From: Streptomyces pactum
Lineage (GTDB): Bacteria > Actinomycetota > Actinomycetes > Streptomycetales > Streptomycetaceae
NCBI RefSeq assembly: GCF_002005225.1
Contig: NZ_CP019724.1
Span: 1-64,000, forward strand
Length of the DNA stretch: 64,000 nt
Reading direction: 5' to 3'
Of the stretch, positions 18,701-27,089 are shown in pieces. The first letter of the stretch is position 1, and the number at the start of each line of letters is the position of its first letter. The notes below the pieces were generated by a model. The model did no database searches. It was not told where the DNA came from and worked only from the letters and a program-made list of their open reading frames with translations. The position numbers and the translations under genes were made by a program.

Positions 18701-20006
18701 GGTCGGCCAGGAGCAGGATGTACGGGTCGTGCCTGAGTAGGTCGTCGAAGAGTGTGTCGTCGATGACTGCCAGGCGGGCGGCTATCTCCTGATGCTCAGG
18801 CAGGATGTGACGGGTCTGGCCGGTTCCGGCCCACAGCAGCGCGCCGCGCACGGCCGGCTCTACGGCTGTTGCCATGTATTCAGCGGCCAGGTGTTCCTGC
18901 AGGCTTCGGTGGGCGAACACCCATCTGCGCTGGCCCACCGGGGCCAGGAGGCCCGACTCTGTGAGGTGGAGCAGTTCATGCCGGCCGCACGCCGTTGTCT
19001 CGTCGCTTCCTGGCACGTGATCTCCGCACAGGGTGTCCAGGTGCAGCTCTCCCGGGCCGGGGCGGGCTCCGTCGGTGAGCGCGGCGCACGGGCTGAACTG
19101 CAGGGCGGCCGCGGCCCAGCGGGCCACGTCGAGGAGATGGTCCACCGAGGGCCGTTCCTGGCGCTGCGAGAAGTTCTGCGGTCGGGTCTCGGTGCACAGG
19201 GTGCGACAGGCTTGCGCGAAGGCCTCCGCCACCGTGGTGGGCAGCTCTCGTCCCTCTGTCCGGGCCGTGATGAGGGGAATCAAAGTGGCCGGCTGTTGTG
19301 CGAGGGCCTGCAGGCCCCGGCTGAGGACATGCTCCGTGAACGCAGCACCGTCCAGGCCGCTTTGGTCGACGGCGTACTGGGCGTCGGCTGGGCTGAGGGC
19401 CGCCAGTGTCACCATCGCGACCTGTCCCGGCTCCGGCCACAGGTCGCGCAGACCTCTTTCCAGGTGTTCTGGCCACCGGGTGGAACGGCAGGCTATCCGC
19501 AGCCGGAGCCGGCGCCGTTCCTCCGGAGACAGGGCGCGGAGCTGGGTCAGCAGCACCTTGTTGAGGGCTGGGATGTCGCTCAGGCCCTCATCCAGGCCGT
19601 CCAGCAGCACATGATGTGTTCCGTCGCCCTCGGGGTTCAGACGGTGGTGAAGGTGTGTACTCGCGGTCGCTGTGTCATACACGTCCTGCCCCAGATCGAT
19701 CAGCGTCGCAGGGGTTGCATCATCGAGCAGGCGGGCGAGTTCCTGCTCGAACGCTACTGACTTGCCGCAGCCCCGCTCCCCCAGCACCACCACCACGGGA
19801 ACATCCCGAACCTCGCCGAAGTAGGTCTCTTCGCCCGCAGTTGGTTGACGCTCGACCACCTGCTGCTGGCCCGGTCTCTCAGCAGGCAGAGCTTCCAGGA
19901 CCCGTCGCCATGCGTATCGCATCCCGCCATTGTCCCCGGACTCACCTTGGTCGTCAGCCACCGCCCGAGTGTCCGAGCTCATCATGGTCGTCCGACCCGA
20001 CTGCAA
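15789..20006 (-). CDS. Giant STAND/NACHT-type NTPase with C-terminal PD-(D/E)XK nuclease domain
   Basis: 1405 residues. N-terminal signal-transduction NTPase: Walker A GERGCGKS at 76-83 in VVVVLGERGCGKSVAFEQEL, NACHT-like Walker B HHVLLDGLDE at 131-140, and a sensor-like ACRSTRWPEHLE near 172. A long middle (about 350-1250) is rich in Leu/Ala helical pairs resembling HEAT- or TPR-like repeats and ends in a nuclease: GGGGRTDIHIQ (Asp about 1298) and VVIECKGCWNP (Glu-Cys-Lys about 1318-1320). Known Avs-type STAND defence proteins usually carry the nuclease at the N-terminus; here it is C-terminal. The start is uncertain: ATGs at 20006, 19985 and 19922 are in frame and none has a strong ribosome site. 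Stands alone as a one-gene unit. I infer a phage-sensing, self-contained abortive-infection or DNA-degrading protein. Confidence 0.75.
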   Translation of the reverse strand: MQSGRTTMMSSDTRAVADDQGESGDNGGMRYAWRRVLEALPAERPGQQQVVERQPTAGEETYFGEVRDVPVVVVLGERGCGKSVAFEQELARLLDDATPATLIDLGQDVYDTATASTHLHHRLNPEGDGTHHVLLDGLDEGLSDIPALNKVLLTQLRALSPEERRRLRLRIACRSTRWPEHLERGLRDLWPEPGQVAMVTLAALSPADAQYAVDQSGLDGAAFTEHVLSRGLQALAQQPATLIPLITARTEGRELPTTVAEAFAQACRTLCTETRPQNFSQRQERPSVDHLLDVARWAAAALQFSPCAALTDGARPGPGELHLDTLCGDHVPGSDETTACGRHELLHLTESGLLAPVGQRRWVFAHRSLQEHLAAEYMATAVEPAVRGALLWAGTGQTRHILPEHQEIAARLAVIDDTLFDDLLRHDPYILLLADLRALPAEHRRRTARAILESVPDQEPYRIGWDQLDRLNHPDLAPQLQPFLTPQSDPDQRYLALWITGKCQPAGLTPHLLALAEETNAPTRIRAFALNVLHEVEDPAAVARLRTLASDLKPSVACAALQHLWPHHLSLTDYLDLLPDLDEWPWRLTLDRLDTITGQAGSLLDWSVNALKEKSPKAAIAATALATCISQMSHTPTQPAPLLEERAGQALVALAADHQLAYRTDARTAFESLNNALHSAPELRRRLASYVLQHADPDDMLHLAHQSPDTGLFPDEDLLHWATAWPTLSQESRTAARPLISHRPRPEDTELRQAVDQARQTDNALKRATAWWDGPEPEWQRRSRERQEDERRNNTFDEHALRTALRTAQSAGPDTVREAWLAVLGHLHRTTDGTRPPNQPTSQPLLTAVTQAPSLPAPGSDLHEELTRSALHVLVTAPAWNSQDMDPWGPNVTEVPELTALGFVSPDEAHTILGHHQAIRWAGWTVALATMTPRSQETAQHHTLLRDCAQQAGPAFDAALEPCLDVLDAHRLAEAVRILAQLPLPAACSIIQRWATTPGRTAESWATALAALAHHGHTPAQTLLTDAVQAGPHGDPQQQERWIRAVRIVMSFDVLPRLWPTIRHYFDETPQLCDEVIGRTATHLTLRHHWPDGVAALSEADLADLHRRLHTREELQQPRPEHEPGVAYPITTTDRLHDLADSLLQLMADKRTQAAATQLLALADSVPHQTRRLRRLALRTMRQAAERQLQPLTADQLRRLADDHRKRVIGNEVHLLDVVMEALDSVQEALSAPNGLATLLWNRSASAAGSSSWWPMWEEDFSDLVTGLLKMQLEHRRVILNREVQVNRPGVGGGGRTDIHIQAATAPDDPAPVTVVIECKGCWNPTLPTALTDQLVARYLCHPRTAGILLVGFFDCDIWDTSWRPGCSPAHSREQIEQQQHQQAAVHRLPVQAKVLDCRPPGQQT

Positions 20007-20059
20007 CTGAGTCGTAGCGCCCGCGCCCTCTATGATCGCGGCTGCCGTACAGGTGGTGG

Positions 20060-20082
20060 GGCTTCCGGCGCGGCCGGAAGCC
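20060..20082. terminator. Perfect 9-bp hairpin
   Basis: GGCTTCCGG and CCGGAAGCC flank a five-base loop. It sits upstream of the STAND gene start on the minus strand, so it could end transcription entering from the right, or be a regulatory hairpin. No T-run follows, as is usual in GC-rich actinobacteria. Confidence 0.5.
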
Positions 20083-20111
20083 TCCGCTCACGTTGACCAG
20101 GCGCACCCCAA

Positions 20112-20315
20112 ATGGCGCTGTGGGATCATGGCCTCGGCATTTCGCCGGACCGGTACCCGGTCGAAGAACTCCTCGCGCTCGTTGTCGTCATGAACTCGAT
20201 AGACGATCAGGTCATCGCCGACCGCATGCAAAGCCTCCGTCCGCCCCACCAGATCACCAGCTCCTCCATCCAGCAGCTCGCCGGATACCTCCTGCTCGAA
20301 TACGGCGACACGTAG
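20112..20315 (+). CDS. Possible small protein, unrecognised
   Basis: A 67-codon frame beginning MALWDHGLGISPDRYPVEEL and ending LAGYLLLEYGDT. Base composition by codon position is compatible with coding, but no clear ribosome site or family supports it. It lies between the STAND gene hairpin and the IS5-type element. Reported only as a weak candidate. Confidence 0.25.
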   Translation: MALWDHGLGISPDRYPVEELLALVVVMNSIDDQVIADRMQSLRPPHQITSSSIQQLAGYLLLEYGDT

Positions 20316-20594
20316 CGATCGACCGGGTCGGGTTTTACCTCGCTCGGCAAGGAGCCCTCCTGAGATGGAACGTGCCCGACTTCCTGGCGCCCTGGGCGCC
20401 ACCGCGCCTCTCCCCCGCCTGCGATCCCTGCTGCGTCAGCACCGGGCCGCTGCACTCAGCAGGGTTCCGCAAACTGTTCTGTCTGACCCTGCGCAGTGCA
20501 CCCGCGGTGGTCCCGTAGAGGTGTTGACGCTTACAGACCGGACAGCACGCAAACTCCGTGCATGCCAGCCTCGGCATGCCGTCGCCTCCTTAGA

Positions 20595-21475
20595 GGCCCT
20601 AACAAAGGCGTTGGACGTGGCGGTGGGTGATCAGGTAGACGGCGAGGCCGAGGAATGCTTCGTGGATGTCGTCGCGTGGTTCCCATCGGATGCGCAGGCG
20701 GCGGAAGCCGTGGAGCCAGGCAATCGTGCGCTCGACGATGTACGGAAGATGCCCAGGCCGGTGCCGTGCGGCTCGCCTCTCTTCGCGATCACGGGGCGGA
20801 TGCCTCGCTGCCAGAGCAGGCGGCGGTACTTGTCGTGGTCGTAGCCGCGGTCGGCCAGGAGTGCGTCGGGGCGGCGGCGGGGTCTGCCGGCCTGGCCCGC
20901 GACGGCGGGAATCTTGTCGAGCAACGGCTCGAGTGGGGTGACGTCGCCCGCGGTTTCCGCCGGTCAGCGACACCGCGAGCGGGATGCCCTGGCCGTCGAC
21001 GATGAGGTGGTGCTTGCTGCCCGGCCGTGCGCGGTCGACCGGGCTGGGCCCGCTTTTGGGCCCCGCCGGGCGGCCCGCACGTGCGAGGAGTCGATCACCG
21101 CCCGTTCCCAGTCCAGCTGGTTCTTCGACCGCAGCTCGTTCAGCAGCAGCTGGTGCAGCCGGTCCCAGACGCCGGCCTCGTTCCAAGCCGCAAGACGCCG
21201 CCAGCAGGTCATGCCCGAGCCAAAGCCGAGCTCCTGGGGCAGGTACTCCCACTGGATGCCGGTGTGCAGGACGAAGAGGATCCCGCACAGGGCCTGCCGG
21301 TCCGGCACCCGCGGTCTGCCCTCGGCCTTCTTCGGACCCGGCTTCGGCAGCAACGGCTCGATCAGCGACCACAGTTCATCCGACACGATCCACGGCCGCG
21401 ACTGACGGTTTCCCATGCCCAGACATACGAGCAGAGAGGGCGACCGACTCATGATCAGCAGCTTTTGTTAGAGCC
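20595..21475 (-). mobile_element. IS5-family insertion sequence, decayed
   Basis: Inverted ends GGCCCTAACAAAGGCG at 20595-20610 and, on the other strand, GGCTCTAACAAAAGCTG from 21475 down to 21459 bound an 881-bp element containing a DDE transposase broken into several frames. I could not define a clean target duplication. Confidence 0.8.
20599..21416 (-). pseudogene. IS5-family transposase with at least three frameshifts
   Basis: The DDE transposase starts at the ATG at 21416 (IVSDELWSLIEPLLPKPGPK). The frame shifts near 21060 (continuing GSKHHLIVDGQGIPLAVSLT, with the first part of the DDE core), again near 20945 (EPLLDKIPAVAG, then DALLADRGYDHDKYRRLLW), and again near 20745 (IVERTIAWLHGFRRLRIRW to VYLITHRHVQRLC). 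All family segments are present in order, so this is a recently inactivated copy or a stretch with sequencing errors. A single programmed frameshift cannot explain three changes. Confidence 0.85.
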
Positions 21476-21877
21476 AGTAAGGGCGATACCTGCAAATTTG
21501 CGCGAATGCATAGGCGAGGGCGGGGCGCACCATGTCCGCAGACGTTGCGGCGGCGGAGTGCGCCCCGGCGTACGTCAGGGAGGCAAGACGGTCCATTCGT
21601 CTGGATCAGTCGCATTTATGCAGCACAGCGGGGGGTTGTCATTCGCGGTCGAGACCGATCAAGGATGGGCTGAAGTCGACGATGTTCGACGCCTTCGCAG
21701 GCCACAGACTGCAATTGCTCACCGCGAGGAGATTCGAACTTTGCGCGATGAACGGTTTATATGGCGCCATCTGTGACGGAGGGGCTACCGTCCGTTGACG
21801 CGAGGGAACCCCGGGCAGGCTCGCTACCGACTCCGGGGCCCCTCCTCAACGAGACCAAGGAAGGCAGGTAACCACCT
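21476..21877. other. Intergenic region, about 400 bases
   Basis: Between the IS end and a small membrane-protein gene. Less GC-rich than its surroundings in places; no gene recognised. Confidence 0.35.
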
Positions 21878-22144
21878 ATGCTTGTCCCGTACTTCGCCGC
21901 TGCCGCAACCAGGGCGGCAACTCGCGACGACGCTAGCATTCCGCGTCGCTCCCAGCCTGAAACCCGTGGCATGAGTGCCTGGACTGTCACGGTGCAGGCG
22001 AGCGCGTTCCTGGCAGTGACCGTGCTCCCCGTGCTCCTGATCCGAGACGAGTGGACGGGACCTGCCACCACAGCGCTGATGGCCGGCCTCTCGGTGATGA
22101 TGCGCCAGTCGCAACTCCGCTACCAGCGAATTCGACTGATCTGA
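21878..22144 (+). CDS. Small putative membrane protein
   Basis: 88 residues starting MLVPYFAAAATRAATRDDAS, with one hydrophobic stretch (VTVQASAFLAVTVLPVLLI) and a second weaker one, and a basic C-terminus (RQSQLRYQRIRLI). AAGGAAGG lies about 20 bases before the ATG, so the ribosome site is not ideal. No family recognised. Followed directly by a double hairpin terminator, which supports the transcription unit ending here. Confidence 0.5.
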   Translation: MLVPYFAAAATRAATRDDASIPRRSQPETRGMSAWTVTVQASAFLAVTVLPVLLIRDEWTGPATTALMAGLSVMMRQSQLRYQRIRLI

Positions 22145-22159
22145 GCCGTGCTTGATCGT

Positions 22160-22212
22160 GGCGGCGCGCTGCACAGCGCGCCGCCCGCCGTCCCGGCGGC
22201 TGCCGCCGGGAC
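22160..22212 (+). terminator. Two tandem strong hairpins
   Basis: First hairpin 22160-22185: GGCGGCGCGCT and AGCGCGCCGCC around a four-base loop (11-bp perfect stem). Second 22190-22212: GTCCCGGCGG and CCGCCGGGAC around three bases (10-bp perfect stem). They lie between the small membrane-protein gene and the next start at 22300, the position of a terminator. Confidence 0.75.
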
Positions 22213-22299
22213 GGACACGGGAAGAGTCCATTCCTCTTCAGCTTGCGCAGAACCCCGCGCACATGGGAGAGAAACGGTCACAGCACGTGGGAGGAAAGG

Positions 22300-23376
22300 A
22301 TGGCGGGTTCAAGTCCCCGCTATGGCATCTGCCGCTACTGCCAGGAGCGCTTCGCTCAGACGATCGGTCCGGGCCGCAAGCGGGAGTACTGCAGCGTCGG
22401 CTGCCGGAGCAAGGCGCAGCGCGACCGGTCTGGCAAGACAGGCCAGCACAAGGCGCCCACGGCGCTCCCCTTGGGCCGGCGCATCGCAGAGGACCTGCAG
22501 GCATTGTCGGCCGCTCTCCTCGAGGCCGAGTACGACGGACGGCCTCTTCAGGAGCTCCTGCGTTGCGCCAGCAGCGTGGCACGGGAAGTGGACTACTACA
22601 CGGCGGCCGCCGTTCAGGACGCGCGGTCCCAGGGCTCGAGTTGGGAGCAGGTAGCCGAGGCGGCGCAGCTGAGCGTGACCACGGCCCGTACACGGTGGCC
22701 GGAGAACCGGGTGCGAGAACGCCTGGGAAGGCGGGCTGCCGAGCGTGCTGAGGTGCAGCAGCCTCTTGCCCCGATGACGGAGGGCCCGAACGCCGCGGCA
22801 GACGGTCAGCTGTCCAAGGTGGCCGAGCGGGCGTCGGCGAAACTGGCCTCGGCGCTGTCGCATCTCCACCGATCCAGTGGCCTGACGATCAGGGACGTGG
22901 GCGAGCGGACGTGCTTGTCTCCCTCGTATGTCTCGCGCATCCTTTCCGGAGAGCGAACCCCGGCCTGGGCCGTGGTGGGTGCGCTGACCGAGTTGTTCGG
23001 AGGCGACCCGGCAGAGCTGAGCGTGCTGTTCGAAAGTGCGCACGGGAAGGTGCCGCCAGCGCAGTACGCGATCACTGACGCGGTGGACCGGCTCCACGCC
23101 GCACTGCGCGGTCTGCACCTGGCGGCAGGACGTCCCCGTGTCGGCGTGGTCCGCAGCGCTTCACATGGCGCGCTGAGCGTCCAGGAGATCGACGACATCC
23201 TCGAGGGCGTCTTGGTTCCGGGCTGGGAGCAGACGTCGGCGCTGGTGACCGCGCTGGGCGGCTGGCCCGCCGACGTGCGGCCGCTGTGGCAGGCGGTCCA
23301 CTACACATTCCTGCTCTGCATGGATCCGCCCAAGGATCCGCAGCCGCGGTCTGCTGACCCGTCCGAATCCACCTGA
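22300..23376 (+). CDS. Zinc-finger plus helix-turn-helix regulator
   Basis: 358 residues. The N-terminus has a four-cysteine cluster (GICRYCQERF ... REYCSVGCRSKAQRDR) resembling a small zinc ribbon. A first helix-turn-helix-like segment, SSWEQVAEAAQLSVTTART, follows near residue 115, and an XRE-type HTH, LTIRDVGERTCLSPSYVSRI, lies near residue 215. The C-terminal third, including a Trp-rich stretch (GGWPADVRPLWQAVHY), has no recognised domain. GGGAGGAAAGG just before 22300 sets the start. Followed closely by the sigma-like gene, so probably co-transcribed. Likely a DNA-binding regulator; its targets are unknown. Confidence 0.75.
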   Translation: MAGSSPRYGICRYCQERFAQTIGPGRKREYCSVGCRSKAQRDRSGKTGQHKAPTALPLGRRIAEDLQALSAALLEAEYDGRPLQELLRCASSVAREVDYYTAAAVQDARSQGSSWEQVAEAAQLSVTTARTRWPENRVRERLGRRAAERAEVQQPLAPMTEGPNAAADGQLSKVAERASAKLASALSHLHRSSGLTIRDVGERTCLSPSYVSRILSGERTPAWAVVGALTELFGGDPAELSVLFESAHGKVPPAQYAITDAVDRLHAALRGLHLAAGRPRVGVVRSASHGALSVQEIDDILEGVLVPGWEQTSALVTALGGWPADVRPLWQAVHYTFLLCMDPPKDPQPRSADPSEST

Positions 23377-23406
23377 TGCCCTGTGTGCTGCAGGAAGTGG
23401 GATGCC

Positions 23407-23949
23407 ATGTTCATGCGTTTGCGTCGGACGGACCGGCTGGTGCAGGCAGCCGGCGCGGTGGAGACCACTACCACTGCGCCGTCTATCGAGCTGGTTCTGC
23501 CGCTGGAGTACACCGCCTTCTGCCTTCTGTATCAGGAGCGGTACCTGCACTACACGCGGGAGCGGGTCCACGACCCCTTGATGAGCCAGCAGGTGGTCAG
23601 GGCGCTCCTGGGCAACCTTGCCACGATCTGGCCGACGGTCATCAGCAGCCCGCGGCCTGCTGCGGTGGCGTGGCGGCTGCTGGACGCCCTGATCTCCTCC
23701 GTGCTGCGCAACGGTGATGCAGGTGTCACCGGGCCGGATCCGGTGCGCCAGGTGTTGCCGCCCGCGCAGGCAGACGCGGTCGTCCTGCGATGCCGGATGC
23801 ATTTGAGTGAGGCGCAGGCGGCGGAGCTGATGGGTGTCGAGCCGCCGGTTGTCGCTACCCGGTTACGGATGGCTCAGCGGGCCTTGCCCGGGAAGCTGAC
23901 GGCCTCCGCCGCGGCCGCGCATCCGCCATCCGGTCGCGCGCGCCAGTGA
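23407..23949 (+). CDS. Sigma-factor-like protein
   Basis: About 180 residues, with a sigma region 2-like segment (LPLEYTAFCLLYQERYLHYT) and a region 4-like helix-turn-helix segment (LSEAQAAELMGVEPPVVATR). The overall length fits a short ECF-type sigma factor, but region 2 is poorly conserved and sequence support is modest. ATG at 23407 preceded by AGGAAGTGGG. It lies 30 bases after the zinc-finger/HTH gene, suggesting an operon of two transcription regulators. It could also be a degenerate or sigma-like regulator that does not bind core polymerase. Confidence 0.6.
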   Translation: MFMRLRRTDRLVQAAGAVETTTTAPSIELVLPLEYTAFCLLYQERYLHYTRERVHDPLMSQQVVRALLGNLATIWPTVISSPRPAAVAWRLLDALISSVLRNGDAGVTGPDPVRQVLPPAQADAVVLRCRMHLSEAQAAELMGVEPPVVATRLRMAQRALPGKLTASAAAAHPPSGRARQ

Positions 23950-24039
23950 GAGGGTTCCGGAAGAGATTCTGCAGCGCGCCTCGACCCACGGGTGCTGATT
24001 CGGCGAAGAACTACCCGCGGTGAAAGCGGCCTCCTTACC

Positions 24040-24909
24040 ATGGGTACCCGCAGCACGCAGCGTGCTGCGGGTACCAACACGGGGCGGGGTGCCACCTTGG
24101 AGCGCGGGCAGACGCCGCGGCTGGACGTAATCGACTCCAAATCACCGAACCTTGCCCGGATGAACAACTACCTGTTGGGCGGCAAGGACCACTACGGCGC
24201 CGACCGTGAGGCGTGCGAGCGGCTGACGCAGCTCGTTCCCGAAGCACCTCGGGTGGCTCAGGCTGCGCATCGGTTCCTCTTGAGGGCAACCAGCCATCTG
24301 GCCCGTGATCACCAGGTGCGCCAGTACGTGGTTTTCGGCGCCGGACTGCCGACCTCTGTGGGAGTACACCACGTTGCTCGGCGCATCCAGGCGGGTGCGC
24401 GCACCGTTTATGCCGATCACGATCCGCTGGCTCTGGTCCATGGCCGCGCGCTGTGGGAGGACCGGTACACGCTGGTCATGCGGGCTGCTCCGGCTGAATC
24501 ACTTGCTCTGCTGAGAAGTGCAGCGGTGCGCGAGATGATCGATTTTGCGTCGCCGGTGGCCGTGCTTCTTGTCTCAGGACTGCACAACGTTCCCGAAGAC
24601 GCTGGTCCTTCGACCGTGCTGCAACAGGCATCGAGAATACTGGCATCGGGAAGTTTCATCGCAGCAAGTCATCTCGTGAGTGAGGATGCCGAGGTGCGTC
24701 GGAAGGCTGGTGCATTGCTGCGGGAAGCGGCCGCGGGCCGGTGGGGGCGCGTGCGCCCGCGGGCGGAGGTCGACGCATTCTTCGGCGGCTTGCAGCAGAT
24801 GGCTCCGGGGCTGGTGGATGTGCACCAGTGGCGGCCGGGCGGTGACCGTGCTGCGGGTGGCGGCAGTCTGAGGTGGGCCGAGCGCGGAGCGGTGGCCGTG
24901 GTGCACTGA
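24040..24909 (+). CDS. SAM-dependent methyltransferase of the DUF574 type
   Basis: About 290 residues. Shows the family hallmark near the N-terminus: SKSPNLARMNNYLLGGKDHY followed by ADREACERL, then the glycine-rich cofactor region YVVFGAGLPTSVGVHHVARR and the acidic VYADHDPLALVHGRALW. Typical members have a Ser/Thr-Pro-rich region and conserved Asp in the cofactor loop, both roughly in place. Substrate unknown; Streptomyces carry many copies. ATG at 24040 chosen; a GTG at 23992 in the same frame is possible. Ends 18 bases before the stop of a convergent HTH gene. Confidence 0.85.
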   Translation: MGTRSTQRAAGTNTGRGATLERGQTPRLDVIDSKSPNLARMNNYLLGGKDHYGADREACERLTQLVPEAPRVAQAAHRFLLRATSHLARDHQVRQYVVFGAGLPTSVGVHHVARRIQAGARTVYADHDPLALVHGRALWEDRYTLVMRAAPAESLALLRSAAVREMIDFASPVAVLLVSGLHNVPEDAGPSTVLQQASRILASGSFIAASHLVSEDAEVRRKAGALLREAAAGRWGRVRPRAEVDAFFGGLQQMAPGLVDVHQWRPGGDRAAGGGSLRWAERGAVAVVH

Positions 24910-24927
24910 GGTGCGGACTGGCCGGGT

Positions 24928-25830
24928 TCAGCTGATGATGCTGTCCAGGAGCTCCACACTCTCCTGCGGGGACAGAGCGGCCTGGGCCAAGCCGTCCAGG
25001 ACGCTTCGGTAGTGCTGAGTCTCGTCTGGTTTGTCCAAGTACTCGGCGTCCTGCAGTTGCTCCAGGTAGACGACGTCGGGCAAGGCGGGAAGGTCGAAGC
25101 GCAGGTGCGTAATCGGGAAGCCTCCGGCGATGCACCCCGGCCGGTTGAAGGGCGCGATCTGTATCGTGACGTGGCTGAGGCGAGACATGCTGATCAGAGA
25201 GCGCAGTTGCTCTCGCATGACCAGATCGCCGCCCATGGGCCGGCGCAGCACGGCTTCGTCGAGGACGGCCCAAAGGCGGGGCGGGTCCTGGCGGATCAGG
25301 ACGTTCTGGCGTAGGGCCCTGAGTTCCAGCCGGTCTTTGACCTCTTCCGGAGGAGCGGCGGGGTAGGCCTGGTGTACCAGGGCTTCTGTGTAGGCGGGTG
25401 TCTGCAGCAGTCCGGGAACGAGCTGCACTTCGTAGGTTCGGATGACAGAGGCTGCCTCCTGCAGTCCGATCAGCTTGCCGCACCAGTCCGGCAGGACTCC
25501 GTCGAATCGATGCCACCAACCGGGCTGGCGGGAGATGCGTACGATCTCGGCGAAGCAGGCGCGGACGTGCTTGTCATTGACACCGTAGAGGGTGAGCAGG
25601 TCCATCACGTCGTCGTGCTTACAGGTGACCTGGGCTCGCTCCATCCGGGAAATCTTGGCTTCCGAGCTTCTGATGGACTTGCCCGCCGGCTCCGCGTCGA
25701 TGTGTGCCGCCTTGCGCAGGTGACGGAGGTAGTACCCGAGGACCAGCCGCAGCGCGATGGGGCTGCGCGCGGAGGCGTCGAGGTAGTACTCCAGGGTCGG
25801 TGCATCGACCGGAGGGGCGGGCACGGGCAT
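24928..25830 (-). CDS. Helix-turn-helix regulator with DUF5753 (Scr1-type antitoxin-like)
   Basis: 300 residues. N-terminal XRE helix-turn-helix (LGYYLRHLRKAAH ... SEAKISRMERAQVTCKHDD), then the DUF5753 domain with WHRFDGVLPDWCGKLIGLQE, RTYEVQLVPGLLQTPAYTEA, LWAVLDEAVLRRPMGG and YLEQLQDAEYLDKPDE. AGGAGACATC before the ATG at 25830 supports the start. These regulators are normally paired with a small DUF397 protein; here DUF397 lies just upstream on the same strand but an IS630 element has been inserted between them. The promoter of this gene may now depend on the roughly 90 bases left of the insertion or on the element. Confidence 0.9.
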   Translation of the reverse strand: MPVPAPPVDAPTLEYYLDASARSPIALRLVLGYYLRHLRKAAHIDAEPAGKSIRSSEAKISRMERAQVTCKHDDVMDLLTLYGVNDKHVRACFAEIVRISRQPGWWHRFDGVLPDWCGKLIGLQEAASVIRTYEVQLVPGLLQTPAYTEALVHQAYPAAPPEEVKDRLELRALRQNVLIRQDPPRLWAVLDEAVLRRPMGGDLVMREQLRSLISMSRLSHVTIQIAPFNRPGCIAGGFPITHLRFDLPALPDVVYLEQLQDAEYLDKPDETQHYRSVLDGLAQAALSPQESVELLDSIIS

Positions 25831-25921
25831 GATGTCTCCTGTGGTGGCCGGACGACGAGCGTCAGTCTTCCAGGAGACGATGCGACGGGCGCGTCAATTG
25901 GACTGTCTCAGGCTGGCGTTA

Positions 25922-27089
25922 CTGACTTCGGCTCGCCAGGGTGAATCTTTGCGAAGTCCCTGATGGGTCTGGAGCGGTGGCTGTATTCCGTGGTGTGTGA
26001 GATATGCGGATGGGGGCGGGCTGACCGCTGCGGGACGTCGGCGCCGGGAGTCGGTGCGGATGCAGGCGGCCGAGCTGTTCGAGCAGGAGATCAAGCCGCC
26101 GGAGGTGGCACGGCGACTGCGGGTGAGCCTGAAATCGGCCTACCAGTGGCACCAGCTGTGGCGGGACGGTGGTCATGAGGCTCTGGCCTCCCGCGGCCCG
26201 AGCGGATCCCGTTGCCGGCTGTCCCCGCGCTGTCTGGAGAAACTGGCTGCGTACCTCGATGAGGGCCCGGCCGCCCACGGCTGGGTGGAGGACCAGGTGT
26301 GGACCGCGGCGAGGGTGGCCACGCTGATCGGCCGGAAGTTCCACGTCTCCTACAGCGTCTCCGGTGCCACGAGGCTGATGCACCGGCTCGGCTTCAGCCC
26401 GCAGGTCCCCGCACGGCGGGTCGCCGAGCGCGACGAGAGGGCCGTCACCGTGTGGAAGGAGGTGACCTGGGCGGAGGTAAAAGAGCCCGGGCGGCCTGCG
26501 GGGGCTACATCTGCTTCGAGGACGAAGCAGGGTTCACGCGGAAGCCGCCCCGGGGACGAACCTGGGGCCGGCGCGGGCACACCCCGGTCGTGACCGTCAG
26601 CGGGCGACGCTCGGGGCGGCTGTCGGTGGCCGGACTGATCGCCATGCGGCCCGGCTCCCGTACCCGGCTGTGCCACCGCCTGCGCGCCCACCGGGCGGGC
26701 AGAGGCAAACGCCGCAGCATGGGCGAGCGTGACTTCATCGCGCTCGTCGACGGCGTCCACCAGCTCCTCAAGGCACCTATCGTGCTGGTCTGGGACCGCC
26801 TCAACACCCACGTCTCTCACGCCATGCGCAAGTTGATCGCCGAGCGCGCATGGCTGACAGTGTTCCTGCTGCCCGCCTACTCACCCGACCTCAACCCCGT
26901 CGAATGGGTATGGGCACACATCAAACGCAGCCTGGCCAACCTCGCCGTCGTCGCGCTCGACCGGCTCGAAGCACTCGTCCGTAACCGACTCAAGCGCCTT
27001 CAGTACCGGCCCGGCACCCTCGACGGCTTCATAGCCGGCACCGGCCTGACTCTCGACGAACCTGCCTCACCCTGACGAGCCGAAGTCAG
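25922..27089 (+). mobile_element. IS630-family insertion sequence
   Basis: 1168 bp bounded by inverted ends that read CTGACTTCGGCTCG inward from both sides and flanked by TA at 25920-25921 and 27090-27091, the TA target duplication typical of IS630. It holds one transposase gene in two overlapping frames. Removing it rejoins the DUF397 gene to the DUF5753 HTH gene with about 90 bases between. Confidence 0.92.
25997..27075 (+). CDS. IS630-family transposase in two frames, probably made by -1 frameshifting
   Basis: First frame from the GTG at 25997: a winged-helix/HTH part (AAELFEQEIKPPEVARRLRV, SLKSAYQWHQLW). Second frame, -1 relative to the first, carries the DDE core: YICFEDEAGFTRKPP (first Asp), LVWDRLNTHVSH (second Asp) and FLLPAYSPDLNPVEWVWAHIKR (Glu). 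The switch falls at about 26479-26483, where A AAA G is read across codons, a plausible -1 slippage site. Other IS630 elements use such frameshifting; here it is inferred, and a one-base mutation would look the same. Confidence 0.82.
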
